A DNA stretch of 64,000 nt from an uncultured Oscillospiraceae bacterium (GCA_958366985.1 CATXDC010000001.1:62001-126000), one strand, 5' to 3'; shown: positions 34,029 to 42,602, numbered from the stretch's first letter. A program made the numbers and translations. The notes: generated from the letters alone by a model not told the origin.

Positions 34029-35522
34029 ATGGAATACACAAGTACGAGAAATAAAAATATCCGTGTGAGCGCTGCTCAGGCAATAGCTCAGGGAATTTCC
34101 GAGGACGGAGGACTTTTTGTACCCGTTTCAATTCCCTCTGTTTCCATGGATGAGATTATTGAGCTTTCACACGCAGACTATATCACAAGGGCTAAGAAGA
34201 TTCTCTCTCTTTATCTCACTGATTTCACCGAAGAGGAGCTTAATTACTGCGTAAACGGCGCTTATGAGCAGAGTAAATTCAGCTCACCCAAAATTGCTCC
34301 CCTTGTTGAAGTCGAGCCCAACACACATGTTCTTGAGCTGTGGAGAGGTCCTACATGTGCATTTAAGGATATGGCTCTTCAGATTTTGCCCTATCTTCTC
34401 ACTGTAGCTGCTTCAAAGACAGCCGGTGGTAAGGAGATTGTCATTCTTGTTGCAACTTCCGGCGATACTGGTAAAGCCGCTCTTGAGGGCTTTAAAGATG
34501 TCAAGAACACAAAGGTTCTTGTTTTCTATCCCGAAGACGGTGTTAGCCCAATGCAGAAGCTTCAGATGATGACTCAGGAGGGCGAAAACGTAGGCGTTTG
34601 TGCAATCAAAGGTAACTTTGACGATGCACAGAGCGGCGTTAAGAAGATCTTCACAGATCCTGCTGTAAGAGAAATGCTTGCTGCTCATAACATGATGTTC
34701 TCTTCTGCAAACTCAATTAACTGGGGCAGACTTGTTCCGCAGGTTGTTTATTATTTCTCAGCTTACTGCGATATGATAAATGACGGCAGCATTGAGCCTG
34801 GCAAAGAGATAAACGTAGTTGTTCCCACAGGAAACTTCGGTAACATCCTTGCAGCATATTATGCAAAGAAAATGGGACTTCCCATCAGAAAGCTTATCTG
34901 TGCTTCAAACGCAAATAACGTTCTTACTGATTTCCTCACAAGCGGAACTTATGACAGAAACCGTAATTTCTATATGACAGCTTCTCCTTCAATGGATATC
35001 CTTATTTCAAGCAACCTTGAGCGTCTTCTTTTTGACCTTACCGGCTTTAACGATGAGCTTGTAAGAGACTGGATGAATGCTCTTTCCTCAGACGGAAAGT
35101 ACACAGTCACAGATGATGTCTTTGCAAAGATCAAAAATCTTTTCGTAGCCGGATACTGTGATGATGATGCTACAAAGGCTACAATTAAGAAGGTCTTTGA
35201 GTCTGATGAATATCTCTGCGATACTCATACAGCAGTTGCAGTAAACGTTTATAATGCTTATAAAGAGAGAACTGCTGATGAAACTGATACAGTTATCGCT
35301 TCAACAGCGAACCCCTATAAGTTCTCAGCCGATGTTCTTGAAGCTGTAACAGGCGAGCGTTCTTCCGGCAGCGAGTTCAGCGTAGTATCTGAACTTTCAG
35401 TTGCTACAAATGAACCTGTTCCGCCTCAGCTTGCTAATTTGAGCGAAAAGGCTGTACGCTTTGACGGCGTATGTGAAAAGTCTCAGATGGTAGACGAAGT
35501 CTATAAGATGCTTGGTATCTGA
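34029..35522 (+). CDS. thrC: Threonine synthase
   Basis: A 497-residue PLP enzyme that makes threonine from O-phosphohomoserine. It has the start MEYTSTRNKN, the Lys-containing GPTCAFKDMALQ, ATSGDTGKAAL and the SPMQKLQMMTQEG segment. NFGNILAAYYAKKMGLP follows. It is the long (yeast/E. coli-like) class. The gene has its own promoter and terminator and shows strong codon bias, suggesting high expression. Confidence 0.97.
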   Translation: MEYTSTRNKNIRVSAAQAIAQGISEDGGLFVPVSIPSVSMDEIIELSHADYITRAKKILSLYLTDFTEEELNYCVNGAYEQSKFSSPKIAPLVEVEPNTHVLELWRGPTCAFKDMALQILPYLLTVAASKTAGGKEIVILVATSGDTGKAALEGFKDVKNTKVLVFYPEDGVSPMQKLQMMTQEGENVGVCAIKGNFDDAQSGVKKIFTDPAVREMLAAHNMMFSSANSINWGRLVPQVVYYFSAYCDMINDGSIEPGKEINVVVPTGNFGNILAAYYAKKMGLPIRKLICASNANNVLTDFLTSGTYDRNRNFYMTASPSMDILISSNLERLLFDLTGFNDELVRDWMNALSSDGKYTVTDDVFAKIKNLFVAGYCDDDATKATIKKVFESDEYLCDTHTAVAVNVYNAYKERTADETDTVIASTANPYKFSADVLEAVTGERSSGSEFSVVSELSVATNEPVPPQLANLSEKAVRFDGVCEKSQMVDEVYKMLGI

Positions 35523-35567
35523 TTCTACTAAGATTTTGCCTGTATCTGAGCAGTCCTATAAATGAGC

Positions 35568-35602
35568 AGCCGCCTGCTTCTCAACGGAGTGGGCGGCTTT
35601 TT
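35568..35602 (+). terminator. Rho-independent terminator after thrC
   Basis: A 7-bp G/C-rich stem (AGCCGCC and GGCGGCT) with a long loop and a T-run. Confidence 0.75.
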
Positions 35603-35619
35603 AAAAGGGGAGGTGAGTT

Positions 35620-36312
35620 ATGTCTCTTTTTGCAATTGCCGATACCCATTTGTCCCTTGGAACGGACAAACCCATGGATATATTTAAAGGCTGGAGCGGA
35701 TATGTTGATAAACTCAGGGAAAACTGGGAAAGCACAGTTACTGATTCCGATACAGTTGTAATAGCCGGTGATATTTCATGGGGGATGAGCCTAGAGGGAG
35801 CGCTGGATGATTTTCGTTTTATCGATTCTCTTCCGGGACAGAAAATAATCCTCAAAGGAAATCACGATTACTGGTGGACAACAATGCGGAAAATGGAAAC
35901 TTTTCTGAATGAGAACGAGATGAATACAATCCGTTTTCTTCACAATAACACTATAACGGTAGGCAATATTGCTGTATGCGGTTCAAGAGGTTGGTTCTTT
36001 GATGCTGAGGAGTCAGCAGATAATAAAGTGCTTCTTCGTGAAGCAGGAAGACTGAGAACCTCTATTAATCTTGCAAAAGAAACAGGATTGGAACCTGTGG
36101 TGTTTCTTCATTATCCGCCGATCACACAAAATATGGTTTGCGAAGAGATATATAACGTCCTTCTTGAAACCGAAATTAAACGGTGCTATTACGGCCATTT
36201 ACATGGTCCATCAATGACAAGATCAATAAATTCAGTTCGTGACGGCATAGAATTTGCTCTGATTTCGTGCGATTTTCTCGCTTTTGCACCGAAATTGGTT
36301 GAAAAATTTTAA
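35620..36312 (+). CDS. Metallophosphoesterase
   Basis: A 230-residue calcineurin-like phosphoesterase. Metal ligands lie in ADTHLS (Asp and His), GDISWG, GNHDYWW, HYPP and GHLHG, in the order usual for the family. It probably hydrolyses a phosphoester or nucleotide; the substrate cannot be told. It starts 17 bases after the thrC terminator, with GGGGAGGTGAG upstream. Confidence 0.9.
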   Translation: MSLFAIADTHLSLGTDKPMDIFKGWSGYVDKLRENWESTVTDSDTVVIAGDISWGMSLEGALDDFRFIDSLPGQKIILKGNHDYWWTTMRKMETFLNENEMNTIRFLHNNTITVGNIAVCGSRGWFFDAEESADNKVLLREAGRLRTSINLAKETGLEPVVFLHYPPITQNMVCEEIYNVLLETEIKRCYYGHLHGPSMTRSINSVRDGIEFALISCDFLAFAPKLVEKF

Positions 36313-36339
36313 TAAACATGAAATTTTTTAAAAAACAAG

Positions 36340-36368
36340 TAGAAAATTTATACAATATCTGATATAAT
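36340..36368 (+). promoter_or_regulatory. Possible sigma-A promoter of tig
   Basis: A good -10 (TATAAT, 36363-36368) with a weak -35 (TAGAAA, 36340-36345) at 17 bases spacing, 39 bases upstream of the start codon. Confidence 0.4.
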
Positions 36369-36406
36369 ATCCCAGTCATATTGCATAGTAACAGGAGGAA
36401 AAGGCA

Positions 36407-37804
36407 ATGAGTTTAAAATCTTCAACTAAGGTTGAGACAAACGTCTATGAAATTGAGGTGTCTGTTGACGCCGCAAAATTCCAGGAAGCAGTTACAAAAG
36501 CATACAATAAGCAGAAAAAGAACATCACTGTTCCCGGATTCCGTAAGGGCAAGGCTCCCAAGAGCATTGTTGAGCGTATGTACGGTAAAGAAGTATTCTA
36601 TGATGAGGCAATCGAGATCGTTTATCCCGAGGCTGTCGAGTCTGCAATAAAAGAGGCTGAGCTTGATTTCATCGGAACAAGCGATGCAGAGGTTGTTTCT
36701 GTTGGTGACGAAGGTCTTGAGCTTAAGCTTAAAGTAACTGTTAAGCCCGAAGTAGAGCTTGGCGAGTACAAGGGCCTTAAGGCTGTTAAGAAGTCAACTG
36801 TTGTTACAGATGACGACGTTAAGGCAGAGCTTGACCGCAGACTCGAGCAGAACTCAAGAATGGTAACTGTTGAGGACAGAGCTGTTCAGGACGGCGACCT
36901 TACAGTAATCGACTTTGAAGGCTTTGTTGACGGTGTTGCTTTCGAGGGCGGCAAAGGTGAAAACTACAACCTCGTAATCGGTTCAAACCAGTTTATCCCT
37001 GGTTTTGAGTCACAGATTATTGGTCACAACACAGGCGATGAGTTTGATGTTAACGTAACATTCCCTGAGGACTACGCTGCTGAGCTTGCAGGTAAGGATG
37101 CAACATTCAAGATTAAGCTTCATGAGATTAAGTTCAAGGAGCTTCCCGCAGCAGATGATGATTTTGCTAAGGATACAAGCGAATTTGATACTCTGGACGA
37201 GCTTAAGGAAGATATCAAGAAGAAGCTTGCAGAGAGAAAAGAGCATGACGCTGACCATGATTTCGAGCATCAGCTTGTTGAGCAGGTTGCAAAGGGAATC
37301 AAAGCTGAGATCCCTGACATGATGATCGAAAATGCAATTGATGAGAACATCAAGAACATGGACTATCGTCTTCAGATGCAGGGTCTTACAATGGATCAGT
37401 ATCTTAAGTACACAGGCATGGAAATAGGCGCATTCCGTGACGGCTTCCGTGAGCAGGCAGAGCTTCAGGTAAGAACAGACCTTGCTCTTGAAAAGATTGT
37501 TGAGGCTGAGGGCATTGCTCCCACTGCTGAAGACATTGAGGCAGAGTATGCAAAGCTTGCTGAGACTTACAACATGAAGGTTGAGGACGTTAAGAAGGCA
37601 GTTTCGGAAGAGAACCTTAAGCGTGACCTTGCTTTCACAAAGGCAATTGATCTGATTAAGGAAACAGCAGTTGCAGAAGAAGAGAAGCCTGCAAAGAAGA
37701 CAACAAGAAGAAAGGCTGCTCCCAAAAAGAAGGCTGCAAAGGAAGCAACTGAGGAAACAGCTGAAGCAAAAGAAACAAAGGAAACAACTGAAAAAGCTGA
37801 ATAA
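36407..37804 (+). CDS. tig: Trigger factor
   Basis: A 465-residue ribosome-bound chaperone. The N-terminal ribosome-binding domain holds the signature PGFRKGKAPKSI near residues 44-54. The FKBP-type prolyl isomerase domain covers about 150-245 (GDLTVIDFEGFVDG, GSNQFIPGFE). A long helical C-terminal chaperone domain follows. The last 40 residues are a low-complexity Lys/Ala/Glu/Thr tail (AKKTTRRKAAPKKKAAKEA), beyond the usual end of the protein. It lies just before clpP-clpX, the normal order in many bacteria. Confidence 0.96.
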   Translation: MSLKSSTKVETNVYEIEVSVDAAKFQEAVTKAYNKQKKNITVPGFRKGKAPKSIVERMYGKEVFYDEAIEIVYPEAVESAIKEAELDFIGTSDAEVVSVGDEGLELKLKVTVKPEVELGEYKGLKAVKKSTVVTDDDVKAELDRRLEQNSRMVTVEDRAVQDGDLTVIDFEGFVDGVAFEGGKGENYNLVIGSNQFIPGFESQIIGHNTGDEFDVNVTFPEDYAAELAGKDATFKIKLHEIKFKELPAADDDFAKDTSEFDTLDELKEDIKKKLAERKEHDADHDFEHQLVEQVAKGIKAEIPDMMIENAIDENIKNMDYRLQMQGLTMDQYLKYTGMEIGAFRDGFREQAELQVRTDLALEKIVEAEGIAPTAEDIEAEYAKLAETYNMKVEDVKKAVSEENLKRDLAFTKAIDLIKETAVAEEEKPAKKTTRRKAAPKKKAAKEATEETAEAKETKETTEKAE

Positions 37805-37805
37805 T

Positions 37806-37833
37806 TTGAAAAATTTTAAATCAGTGTTATAAA
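37806..37833 (+). promoter_or_regulatory. Sigma-A promoter of clpP
   Basis: TTGAAA (37806-37811), 16-base spacer, TATAAA (37828-37833), between tig and clpP. Confidence 0.5.
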
Positions 37834-37867
37834 ATATTTACAAGTTGTTCAATAATAAAGCATATAC

Positions 37868-37900
37868 TTTTCGGTACGGCTTTTTATAGTCGTACCGAAA
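37868..37900. other. Stem-loop in the clpP leader
   Basis: Perfect inverted repeat with 10-bp arms (TTTCGGTACG and CGTACCGAAA), 13-base loop. No T-run follows it on the plus strand, so it is not a simple terminator for tig. It may act in RNA processing, stability or protein binding. It matches neither a CIRCE element nor a CtsR box as I know them. Confidence 0.55.
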
Positions 37901-37933
37901 AATAATGTTTAAGAAAAATGGAGGTGCATTGGT

Positions 37934-38515
37934 ATGGCATTGGTACCATATGTAATTGAACAGACAAACCGTGGAGAACGCTCATATGATATTTTTTCAC
38001 GTTTGCTCAACGACAGAATTATTGTTTTGTCCGACGAGGTTAACGATGCTACTGCAAGCCTTGTTGTTGCACAGCTTCTCTACCTTGAGGGTCAGGATTC
38101 AGAAAAGGACATCAGCCTCTACATTAACAGCCCCGGCGGATCTGTAACTGCCGGTATGGCAATTTACGATACAATGCAGTACATTAAGTGTGATGTTTCA
38201 ACAATATGTATCGGACTTGCTGCAAGTATGGGTGCATTCCTGCTTTCTTCCGGTGCAAAGGGTAAGCGCTTTGCTCTTCCCCACAGTGAGATTATGATTC
38301 ATCAGCCCTCCGGCGGTGCACAGGGTCAGGCTACTGATATTAAGATCGTTGCCGATCATATTTTAAGAACAAAGCAGACACTTAATAAAATCCTTGCTGA
38401 AAACACAGGCAAATCTATTGAGGAAATCGCAAGAGATACCGAGCGAGACAACTTCATGACAGCTGAAGAGGCGCTTAAATACGGACTTGTGGATAAGGTA
38501 ATCGAAAAGAGATAA
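37934..38515 (+). CDS. clpP: ATP-dependent Clp protease proteolytic subunit
   Basis: A 193-residue serine protease of standard ClpP length. The catalytic triad is Ser in GLAASMGAFLL, His in MIHQPSGG and Asp in ERDNFM (RDTERDNFM). It forms tetradecamers and degrades proteins delivered by ClpX, encoded next, and by the ClpE-like protein at 51.8 kb. Start ATG 37934 follows TGGAGGTG. Confidence 0.98.
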   Translation: MALVPYVIEQTNRGERSYDIFSRLLNDRIIVLSDEVNDATASLVVAQLLYLEGQDSEKDISLYINSPGGSVTAGMAIYDTMQYIKCDVSTICIGLAASMGAFLLSSGAKGKRFALPHSEIMIHQPSGGAQGQATDIKIVADHILRTKQTLNKILAENTGKSIEEIARDTERDNFMTAEEALKYGLVDKVIEKR

Positions 38516-38542
38516 CTTTTTATAAGTTTTGGAGGTAATCTG

Positions 38543-39865
38543 ATGCCAAGAGATATGAACAACGGCGATAAAACAATCCGCTGTTCTTTCTGCAATAAAA
38601 CTCAGGATGAGGTAGATAAACTTGTTGCCGGTCCGGGAGTTTTTATTTGTGATGAGTGTATAGAACTTTGCAAAGGCGTTATTGATGCTGACGGAGATGA
38701 TTCATTTCATCGCCGCAGAGGAAAAGCAAAAAATGAAGAAATGGTTCTGCCAAAACCAAGTCAGATAAAAGAAAAGCTTGATGAATATGTAATTGGTCAG
38801 GACGATGCAAAAATCGCCCTGAGCGTTGCAGTTTATAATCACTATAAGCGTATTTTCCTTTCAGAGAAAAGTGATGTTGATATTCAGAAGAGCAATATAC
38901 TTCTTTTGGGACCTACCGGTGTTGGCAAAACAATGTTGGCTCAGACCCTTGCAAGAACTCTGAATGTGCCTTTTGCAATAGCTGATGCAACAACCCTTAC
39001 AGAGGCAGGATATGTTGGCGAGGACGTTGAAAACATTCTCTTAAAGCTCATTCAGGCCGCTGATTTTGATATTGAAAGGGCAGAGCGAGGTATCATCTAT
39101 GTTGATGAGATTGATAAAATTGCCCGTCGTTCTGAAAACCGTTCAATTACAAGAGATGTAAGCGGTGAAGGTGTACAGCAGGCTCTTTTGAAAATCCTTG
39201 AAGGTACAGTATCCAATGTACCTCCTCAGGGAGGAAGAAAGCATCCGCAGCAGGAGTTTATTCAGATTGATACTACAAACATTCTGTTTATCTGCGGCGG
39301 TGCATTTGATGGTATCGAAAAAATTGTAGAAAAGAGATTAAGCAATTCTTCAATGGGATTCGGTGCGAAAATTAGCAGTAAACAGGAACTCGATAAGAAT
39401 AACATCATGAGTAAGGTTATACATCAGGATCTTGTAAAGTTCGGTATTATTCCCGAACTTGTAGGTAGAATTCCGGTTATAACTGCTTTACAGAGTCTTG
39501 ACCGTGATGCTCTCATTAAGATTTTGAGCGAACCTAAGAATGCTATTCTGCGTCAGTATCAGTCACTGTTTAATATGGATGATGTTGAACTTGTATTCAG
39601 AAAAGGTGCTTTAGAGGCTGTTGCTGACAAAACTCTTGAAAACGAAACCGGCGCCAGAGGTCTTAGATCCATTATGGAAAAGATTCTCATGCCAATCATG
39701 TATTATGTTCCCTCTGACAATACAATTAAGAAGGTAATAATTACAGCTGATTGTGTAAAAGGCAGAGGAGAACCTGTTTTTGAGCGTGATCCAGCAAAAA
39801 AGCCGGTTAATTTGAAAGTATCACCATCACGAGCCAAGCGTACCGGTAAAGGTAATGCAGGCTGA
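38543..39865 (+). CDS. clpX: ATP-dependent Clp protease ATP-binding subunit ClpX
   Basis: A 440-residue AAA+ unfoldase. The N-terminal zinc domain has Cys14, Cys17, Cys36 and Cys39. Walker A is GPTGVGKT, Walker B is IIYVDEIDKIA, and the sensor 2 and pore motifs are in the usual places (GYVGEDVE). An IGF-type ClpP loop (SMGFGAK) is present. It lies 27 bases after clpP and ends with a Lys/Arg-rich tail. Confidence 0.98.
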   Translation: MPRDMNNGDKTIRCSFCNKTQDEVDKLVAGPGVFICDECIELCKGVIDADGDDSFHRRRGKAKNEEMVLPKPSQIKEKLDEYVIGQDDAKIALSVAVYNHYKRIFLSEKSDVDIQKSNILLLGPTGVGKTMLAQTLARTLNVPFAIADATTLTEAGYVGEDVENILLKLIQAADFDIERAERGIIYVDEIDKIARRSENRSITRDVSGEGVQQALLKILEGTVSNVPPQGGRKHPQQEFIQIDTTNILFICGGAFDGIEKIVEKRLSNSSMGFGAKISSKQELDKNNIMSKVIHQDLVKFGIIPELVGRIPVITALQSLDRDALIKILSEPKNAILRQYQSLFNMDDVELVFRKGALEAVADKTLENETGARGLRSIMEKILMPIMYYVPSDNTIKKVIITADCVKGRGEPVFERDPAKKPVNLKVSPSRAKRTGKGNAG

Positions 39866-39897
39866 TAATATTATCACAAAATAATATGGCTTTATTA

Positions 39898-39926
39898 AAG
39901 AGGCGGCAAATTTTGCCGCCTCTTTT
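39898..39926 (+). terminator. Rho-independent terminator after clpX
   Basis: A perfect stem of 13-14 bp (AAGAGGCGGCAAA and complement) with almost no loop, followed by TTTT. The flanking A-run suggests it could work in both directions. Confidence 0.85.
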
Positions 39927-39977
39927 GTGGAAAGTTATATTTGTTAATTAAAGTATAAAAATAATTAATCTTTTCTC

Positions 39978-40006
39978 TTGATTTTTTCATCGTATCATTA
40001 TATAAT
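39978..40006 (+). promoter_or_regulatory. Sigma-A promoter of tRNA-Pro
   Basis: TTGATT (39978-39983), 17-base spacer, TATAAT (40001-40006), 14 bases before the mature 5' end of the tRNA. Confidence 0.75.
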
Positions 40007-40020
40007 ATTGTAGCTGTCAT

Positions 40021-40097
40021 CGGGGTGTGGCGAAGTTTGGTATCGCGCTTGGTTCGGGACCAAGAGGCCATGGGTTCAAGTCCCGTCACTCCGACCA
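40021..40097 (+). tRNA. tRNA-Pro (anticodon CGG)
   Basis: A 77-base cloverleaf including encoded CCA. The acceptor stem pairs CGGGGTG with CACTCCG (one G-T). The anticodon stem is CTTGG/CCAAG around the loop TTCGGGA, giving anticodon CGG, which reads CCG. The T-arm contains GGTTCAAGTC. It has its own promoter and terminator. Confidence 0.95.
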
Positions 40098-40104
40098 ATG
40101 AACT

Positions 40105-40142
40105 GAGTCTGGACACAATTCGCGTTCGGACTCTTTTTCTTT
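40105..40142 (+). terminator. Terminator after tRNA-Pro
   Basis: A 7-bp stem (GAGTCTG with CGGACTC, one G-T) followed by TTTTTCTTTT. Confidence 0.7.
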
Positions 40143-40346
40143 TATTTGAATAAAAATGCTCGCGTCGGAGAAACATCTTTTTAGTCTTTCTTTACAATGT
40201 AACTCCGGATTCGATTTAAGGATTCAGCGCTATTTTTTGCTATTGCTGGAATCATTTTTTCTTTAATCTACATGTACAGAATGTGACAGCATTTGCATTT
40301 ATACATAAGTCTGATGTTTATGAAAGTAGGAATATACTTTTAAAAT
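40143..40346. other. Intergenic stretch with no recognised feature
   Basis: About 200 bases between the two tRNA units. I see no convincing frame, RNA gene or repeat here. Confidence 0.5.
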
Positions 40347-40383
40347 AAAAAAGTCTGAACGTTTTTTGCGTTCAGACTTTTTT
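40347..40383 (-). terminator. Terminator after tRNA-Leu
   Basis: A perfect 15-bp inverted repeat (AAAAAAGTCTGAACG and complement) with a 7-base loop. It abuts the CCA end of the minus-strand tRNA-Leu and could also stop plus-strand transcription. Confidence 0.9.
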
Positions 40384-40469
40384 GGTGCCGGTGACCGGGG
40401 TCGAACCGGTACGGTATCGCTACCACTGGATTTTGAGTCCAGCACGTCTGCCAATTCCATCACACCGGC
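40383..40469 (-). tRNA. tRNA-Leu (anticodon CAA)
   Basis: An 87-base class II tRNA with encoded CCA and a long variable arm. The acceptor stem pairs GCCGGTG with CACCGGC. The anticodon stem CTGGA/TCCAG encloses the loop CTCAAAA, giving anticodon CAA, which reads TTG. The T-arm contains GGTTCGACC. Confidence 0.96.
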
Positions 40470-40484
40470 ACATATAACTCTGAT

Positions 40485-40513
40485 ATTATAACCTAAAGTC
40501 ATTATAAAAGCAA
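40485..40513 (-). promoter_or_regulatory. Sigma-A promoter of tRNA-Leu
   Basis: On the minus strand: TTGCTT (40513-40508), 17-base spacer, TATAAT (40490-40485), 16 bases before the mature tRNA. Confidence 0.7.
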
Positions 40514-40551
40514 TACTGTTTTTAAGGATTATTATAATTTGTACTTGTCTA

Positions 40552-40580
40552 TTGTTATTTTCGGTGTTTGATGATAAAAT
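40552..40580 (+). promoter_or_regulatory. Sigma-A promoter of pyrB
   Basis: TTGTTA (40552-40557), 17-base spacer, TAAAAT (40575-40580), about 37 bases before the GTG start. Confidence 0.6.
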
Positions 40581-40616
40581 ATGAAAAATAATATATGGTA
40601 CTGGAGGAGAAGGACT

Positions 40617-41687
40617 GTGAAAAATTTCAGTTTGATTGATCTTGACCAGCTTTCTGAAGCAGAGCTCAAGAGTATCATTGATACGGCGGGAAAAATAAAA
40701 GCTAATCCTGCTGATTATATGGAGTGTTGTCACGGAAAAATAATGGCAACGCTTTTTTATGAGCCTTCAACACGTACTCAGATGTCTTTTCAGGCAGCTA
40801 TGATGCGTCTTGGCGGTAAGGTTATAGGTTTTTCTGATCCAGGAAGCTCTTCGGTTTCAAAAGGCGAAACATTAAAGGATACTGTGCGTATAGTAAGCGC
40901 ATACGCAGACCTTGTAGTTATCAGACATCCTAAAGAAGGAGCCGCTTATGCAGCATCACTTTATTCAAGAAAACCCGTGATTAATGCAGGTGACGGAGGA
41001 CATCTTCATCCGACTCAGACACTTACTGATCTTGTCACGCTTTCCCATGAGAAAGGCACGCTTTCAGGACTTACAATAGGAATTTGCGGTGATATTAAAA
41101 ATGGACGAACGGTCCATTCTCTTGTAAAATGTCTTTCAAAATATAATGATAATAAGTTCGTGCTTATTTCAACACCCGAGCTTCAGTCACCCCAATATAT
41201 AAAAGATATATTGAATGCCAGCGGATGTAAGTATTCTTTCTGCAACACTCTTGAAGAAGCTATGCCGTATCTTGATGTCTTATATATGACAAGAATCCAA
41301 CAGGAGCGTTTTTCAAGTAAGGAAGAATATGAACGTCAGAAAGGCGTATATGTTCTTGACAGAGCAAAGCTCAGTTTGGCTAAAAAAGATTTAAAAATAC
41401 TGCATCCGTTACCAAGAGTGGATGAGATCACAAACGATGTCGATGATGATCCGAGAGCAAAATATTTCCAGCAGGCCGAATACGGAATGTATGCAAGAAT
41501 GGCACTGATTATGAATATGATTGAAAAGGGTAAGGATATTATTCCTCCTAAATGTGAGTCAACACATAGCGTATGCTGCACTAATCCGTCATGCATAACA
41601 GCACATGAGGGATATTTGCCGCATCTTTTCAAAGAAAACGGTGATATGCTTGTATGTAAATACTGCGATGACAGAATTCTCTTCTGA
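40617..41687 (+). CDS. pyrB: Aspartate carbamoyltransferase catalytic chain fused to a PyrI-like zinc domain
   Basis: A 356-residue protein. The first 305 residues are aspartate carbamoyltransferase, which makes carbamoyl-aspartate for pyrimidines: FYEPSTRTQMSF (carbamoyl-phosphate loop), GDGGHLHPTQTL, and HPLPRVDEI (aspartate side). The last 45 residues carry CTNPSC and, 20 residues later, CKYC. That is the C-x4-C...C-x2-C zinc site of the PyrI regulatory chain, in the same arrangement. The allosteric nucleotide-binding part of PyrI is missing. The start is GTG 40617 behind GGAGGAGAAGGA; the frame is open a little further upstream. No other pyr gene is adjacent. Confidence 0.9.
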   Translation: MKNFSLIDLDQLSEAELKSIIDTAGKIKANPADYMECCHGKIMATLFYEPSTRTQMSFQAAMMRLGGKVIGFSDPGSSSVSKGETLKDTVRIVSAYADLVVIRHPKEGAAYAASLYSRKPVINAGDGGHLHPTQTLTDLVTLSHEKGTLSGLTIGICGDIKNGRTVHSLVKCLSKYNDNKFVLISTPELQSPQYIKDILNASGCKYSFCNTLEEAMPYLDVLYMTRIQQERFSSKEEYERQKGVYVLDRAKLSLAKKDLKILHPLPRVDEITNDVDDDPRAKYFQQAEYGMYARMALIMNMIEKGKDIIPPKCESTHSVCCTNPSCITAHEGYLPHLFKENGDMLVCKYCDDRILF

Positions 41688-42291
41688 AAAAAAGCTTAAT
41701 ATCTGTGTACTTAAAGGCTCACCTAATAAGAATGGTTTTACAGAGCATATGCTAAATGCTTTTCTTGAAAAATTCCCATATGCTTCGACTGAAATTTTCG
41801 ACGCTTATGCCGTTAATGCCAAGCCTTGCATTGACTGTAAGTTTTGCAGTAAAACTTTCGGATGTGCCTCGAAAGATCTTGATGACTTTTTTAAATCCTA
41901 CGAAAGCTGTGACATTTTTGTTGCAGCTTTCCCGATTTATTTTCTTTCCCTTCCGGCTCCGATGAAAAGTATTTTGGATAGATTTCAGAAATACTTTTCT
42001 GCGAGGTTTTCTCTTGATGTAAGAAAGCCGGTAGAAAAAGAAAGAATAGGTGTTTTAATTTCAAGCTGTGGAAGTAAAGACGAAACCGGTTTTTCTGTGA
42101 TTTTAAAACAATGGAAAATGGCATTTTCTGTTTCAGGAATAAAAAATATTGAGACCATTTGTGTATCCGACACAGATTCATGTAACATTTCTGAAGAAAA
42201 AATCTTACCGCAAATAGAAAAATCGGTATGCGAAATCAATAAATTTTTAAAGGGGAGAGATAACTATGTCAGCGGTACATGTAACGCTTAA
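41668..42291 (+). CDS. Flavodoxin-fold NAD(P)H-dependent oxidoreductase
   Basis: A 207-residue protein. The N-terminus NICVLKGSPNKNGFTEHML is the FMN phosphate-binding loop of the NADPH-dependent FMN reductase/iron-sulfur flavoprotein group. Cysteines follow in PCIDCKFC...GC, and FPIYFLSLPAPMKSILDRFQ is the isoalloxazine-side loop. The start is uncertain: ATG 41668 overlaps pyrB by 20 bases without a good ribosome site, which suggests translational coupling. It overlaps thioredoxin by 26 bases, so it may be a redox partner. Confidence 0.75.
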   Translation: MTEFSSEKKLNICVLKGSPNKNGFTEHMLNAFLEKFPYASTEIFDAYAVNAKPCIDCKFCSKTFGCASKDLDDFFKSYESCDIFVAAFPIYFLSLPAPMKSILDRFQKYFSARFSLDVRKPVEKERIGVLISSCGSKDETGFSVILKQWKMAFSVSGIKNIETICVSDTDSCNISEEKILPQIEKSVCEINKFLKGRDNYVSGTCNA

Positions 42292-42586
42292 TAATTTCAG
42301 AGAAGAAGTTCTGCAAAGTGAACTTCCTGTACTTGTTGATTTTTGGGCAGAGTGGTGTGCTCCATGTATGATGCTTGCACCAATAATTGAGGAGATATCA
42401 GATGAACTTGATGGCAGGGTAAACGTGTGCAAAATCGATGTTGATCAGGCTCAGGATCTTGCAGCAGCTTACGGAGTAATGAGTATTCCTACTCTTATGA
42501 TTTTCTCAAAAGGAAAAGAAATTGAGCGTACAGCAGGGTATATGCCTAAAGAAGACGTCCTTGCTTTTGTAGAAAATAATATCTAA
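42266..42586 (+). CDS. trxA: Thioredoxin
   Basis: A 106-residue thioredoxin with the active site WCAPC (Cys31 and Cys34), Ala replacing the Gly of the common WCGPC. The cis-proline is in SIPTLMIF. It starts at ATG 42266 behind AAGGGGAGAG. A terminator follows 16 bases after the stop. Confidence 0.95.
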   Translation: MSAVHVTLNNFREEVLQSELPVLVDFWAEWCAPCMMLAPIIEEISDELDGRVNVCKIDVDQAQDLAAAYGVMSIPTLMIFSKGKEIERTAGYMPKEDVLAFVENNI

Positions 42587-42602
42587 ATTTCACAGTAGTT
42601 TT

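Noticed and set aside
37868..37900. Reading the stem-loop between tig and clpP as a terminator
   Set aside because: There is no T-run after the stem on the plus strand, and it lies downstream of the likely clpP promoter.
39895..40176. Minus-strand frame covering tRNA-Pro
   Set aside because: It covers a perfect cloverleaf with its own promoter and terminator; the peptide is a known kind of artefact of tRNA antisense (SRLSSLVGVTGLEPMAS).
40299..40733. 144-codon minus-strand frame covering tRNA-Leu
   Set aside because: Covers the tRNA-Leu gene and the start of pyrB; translation of a tRNA is not a protein gene.
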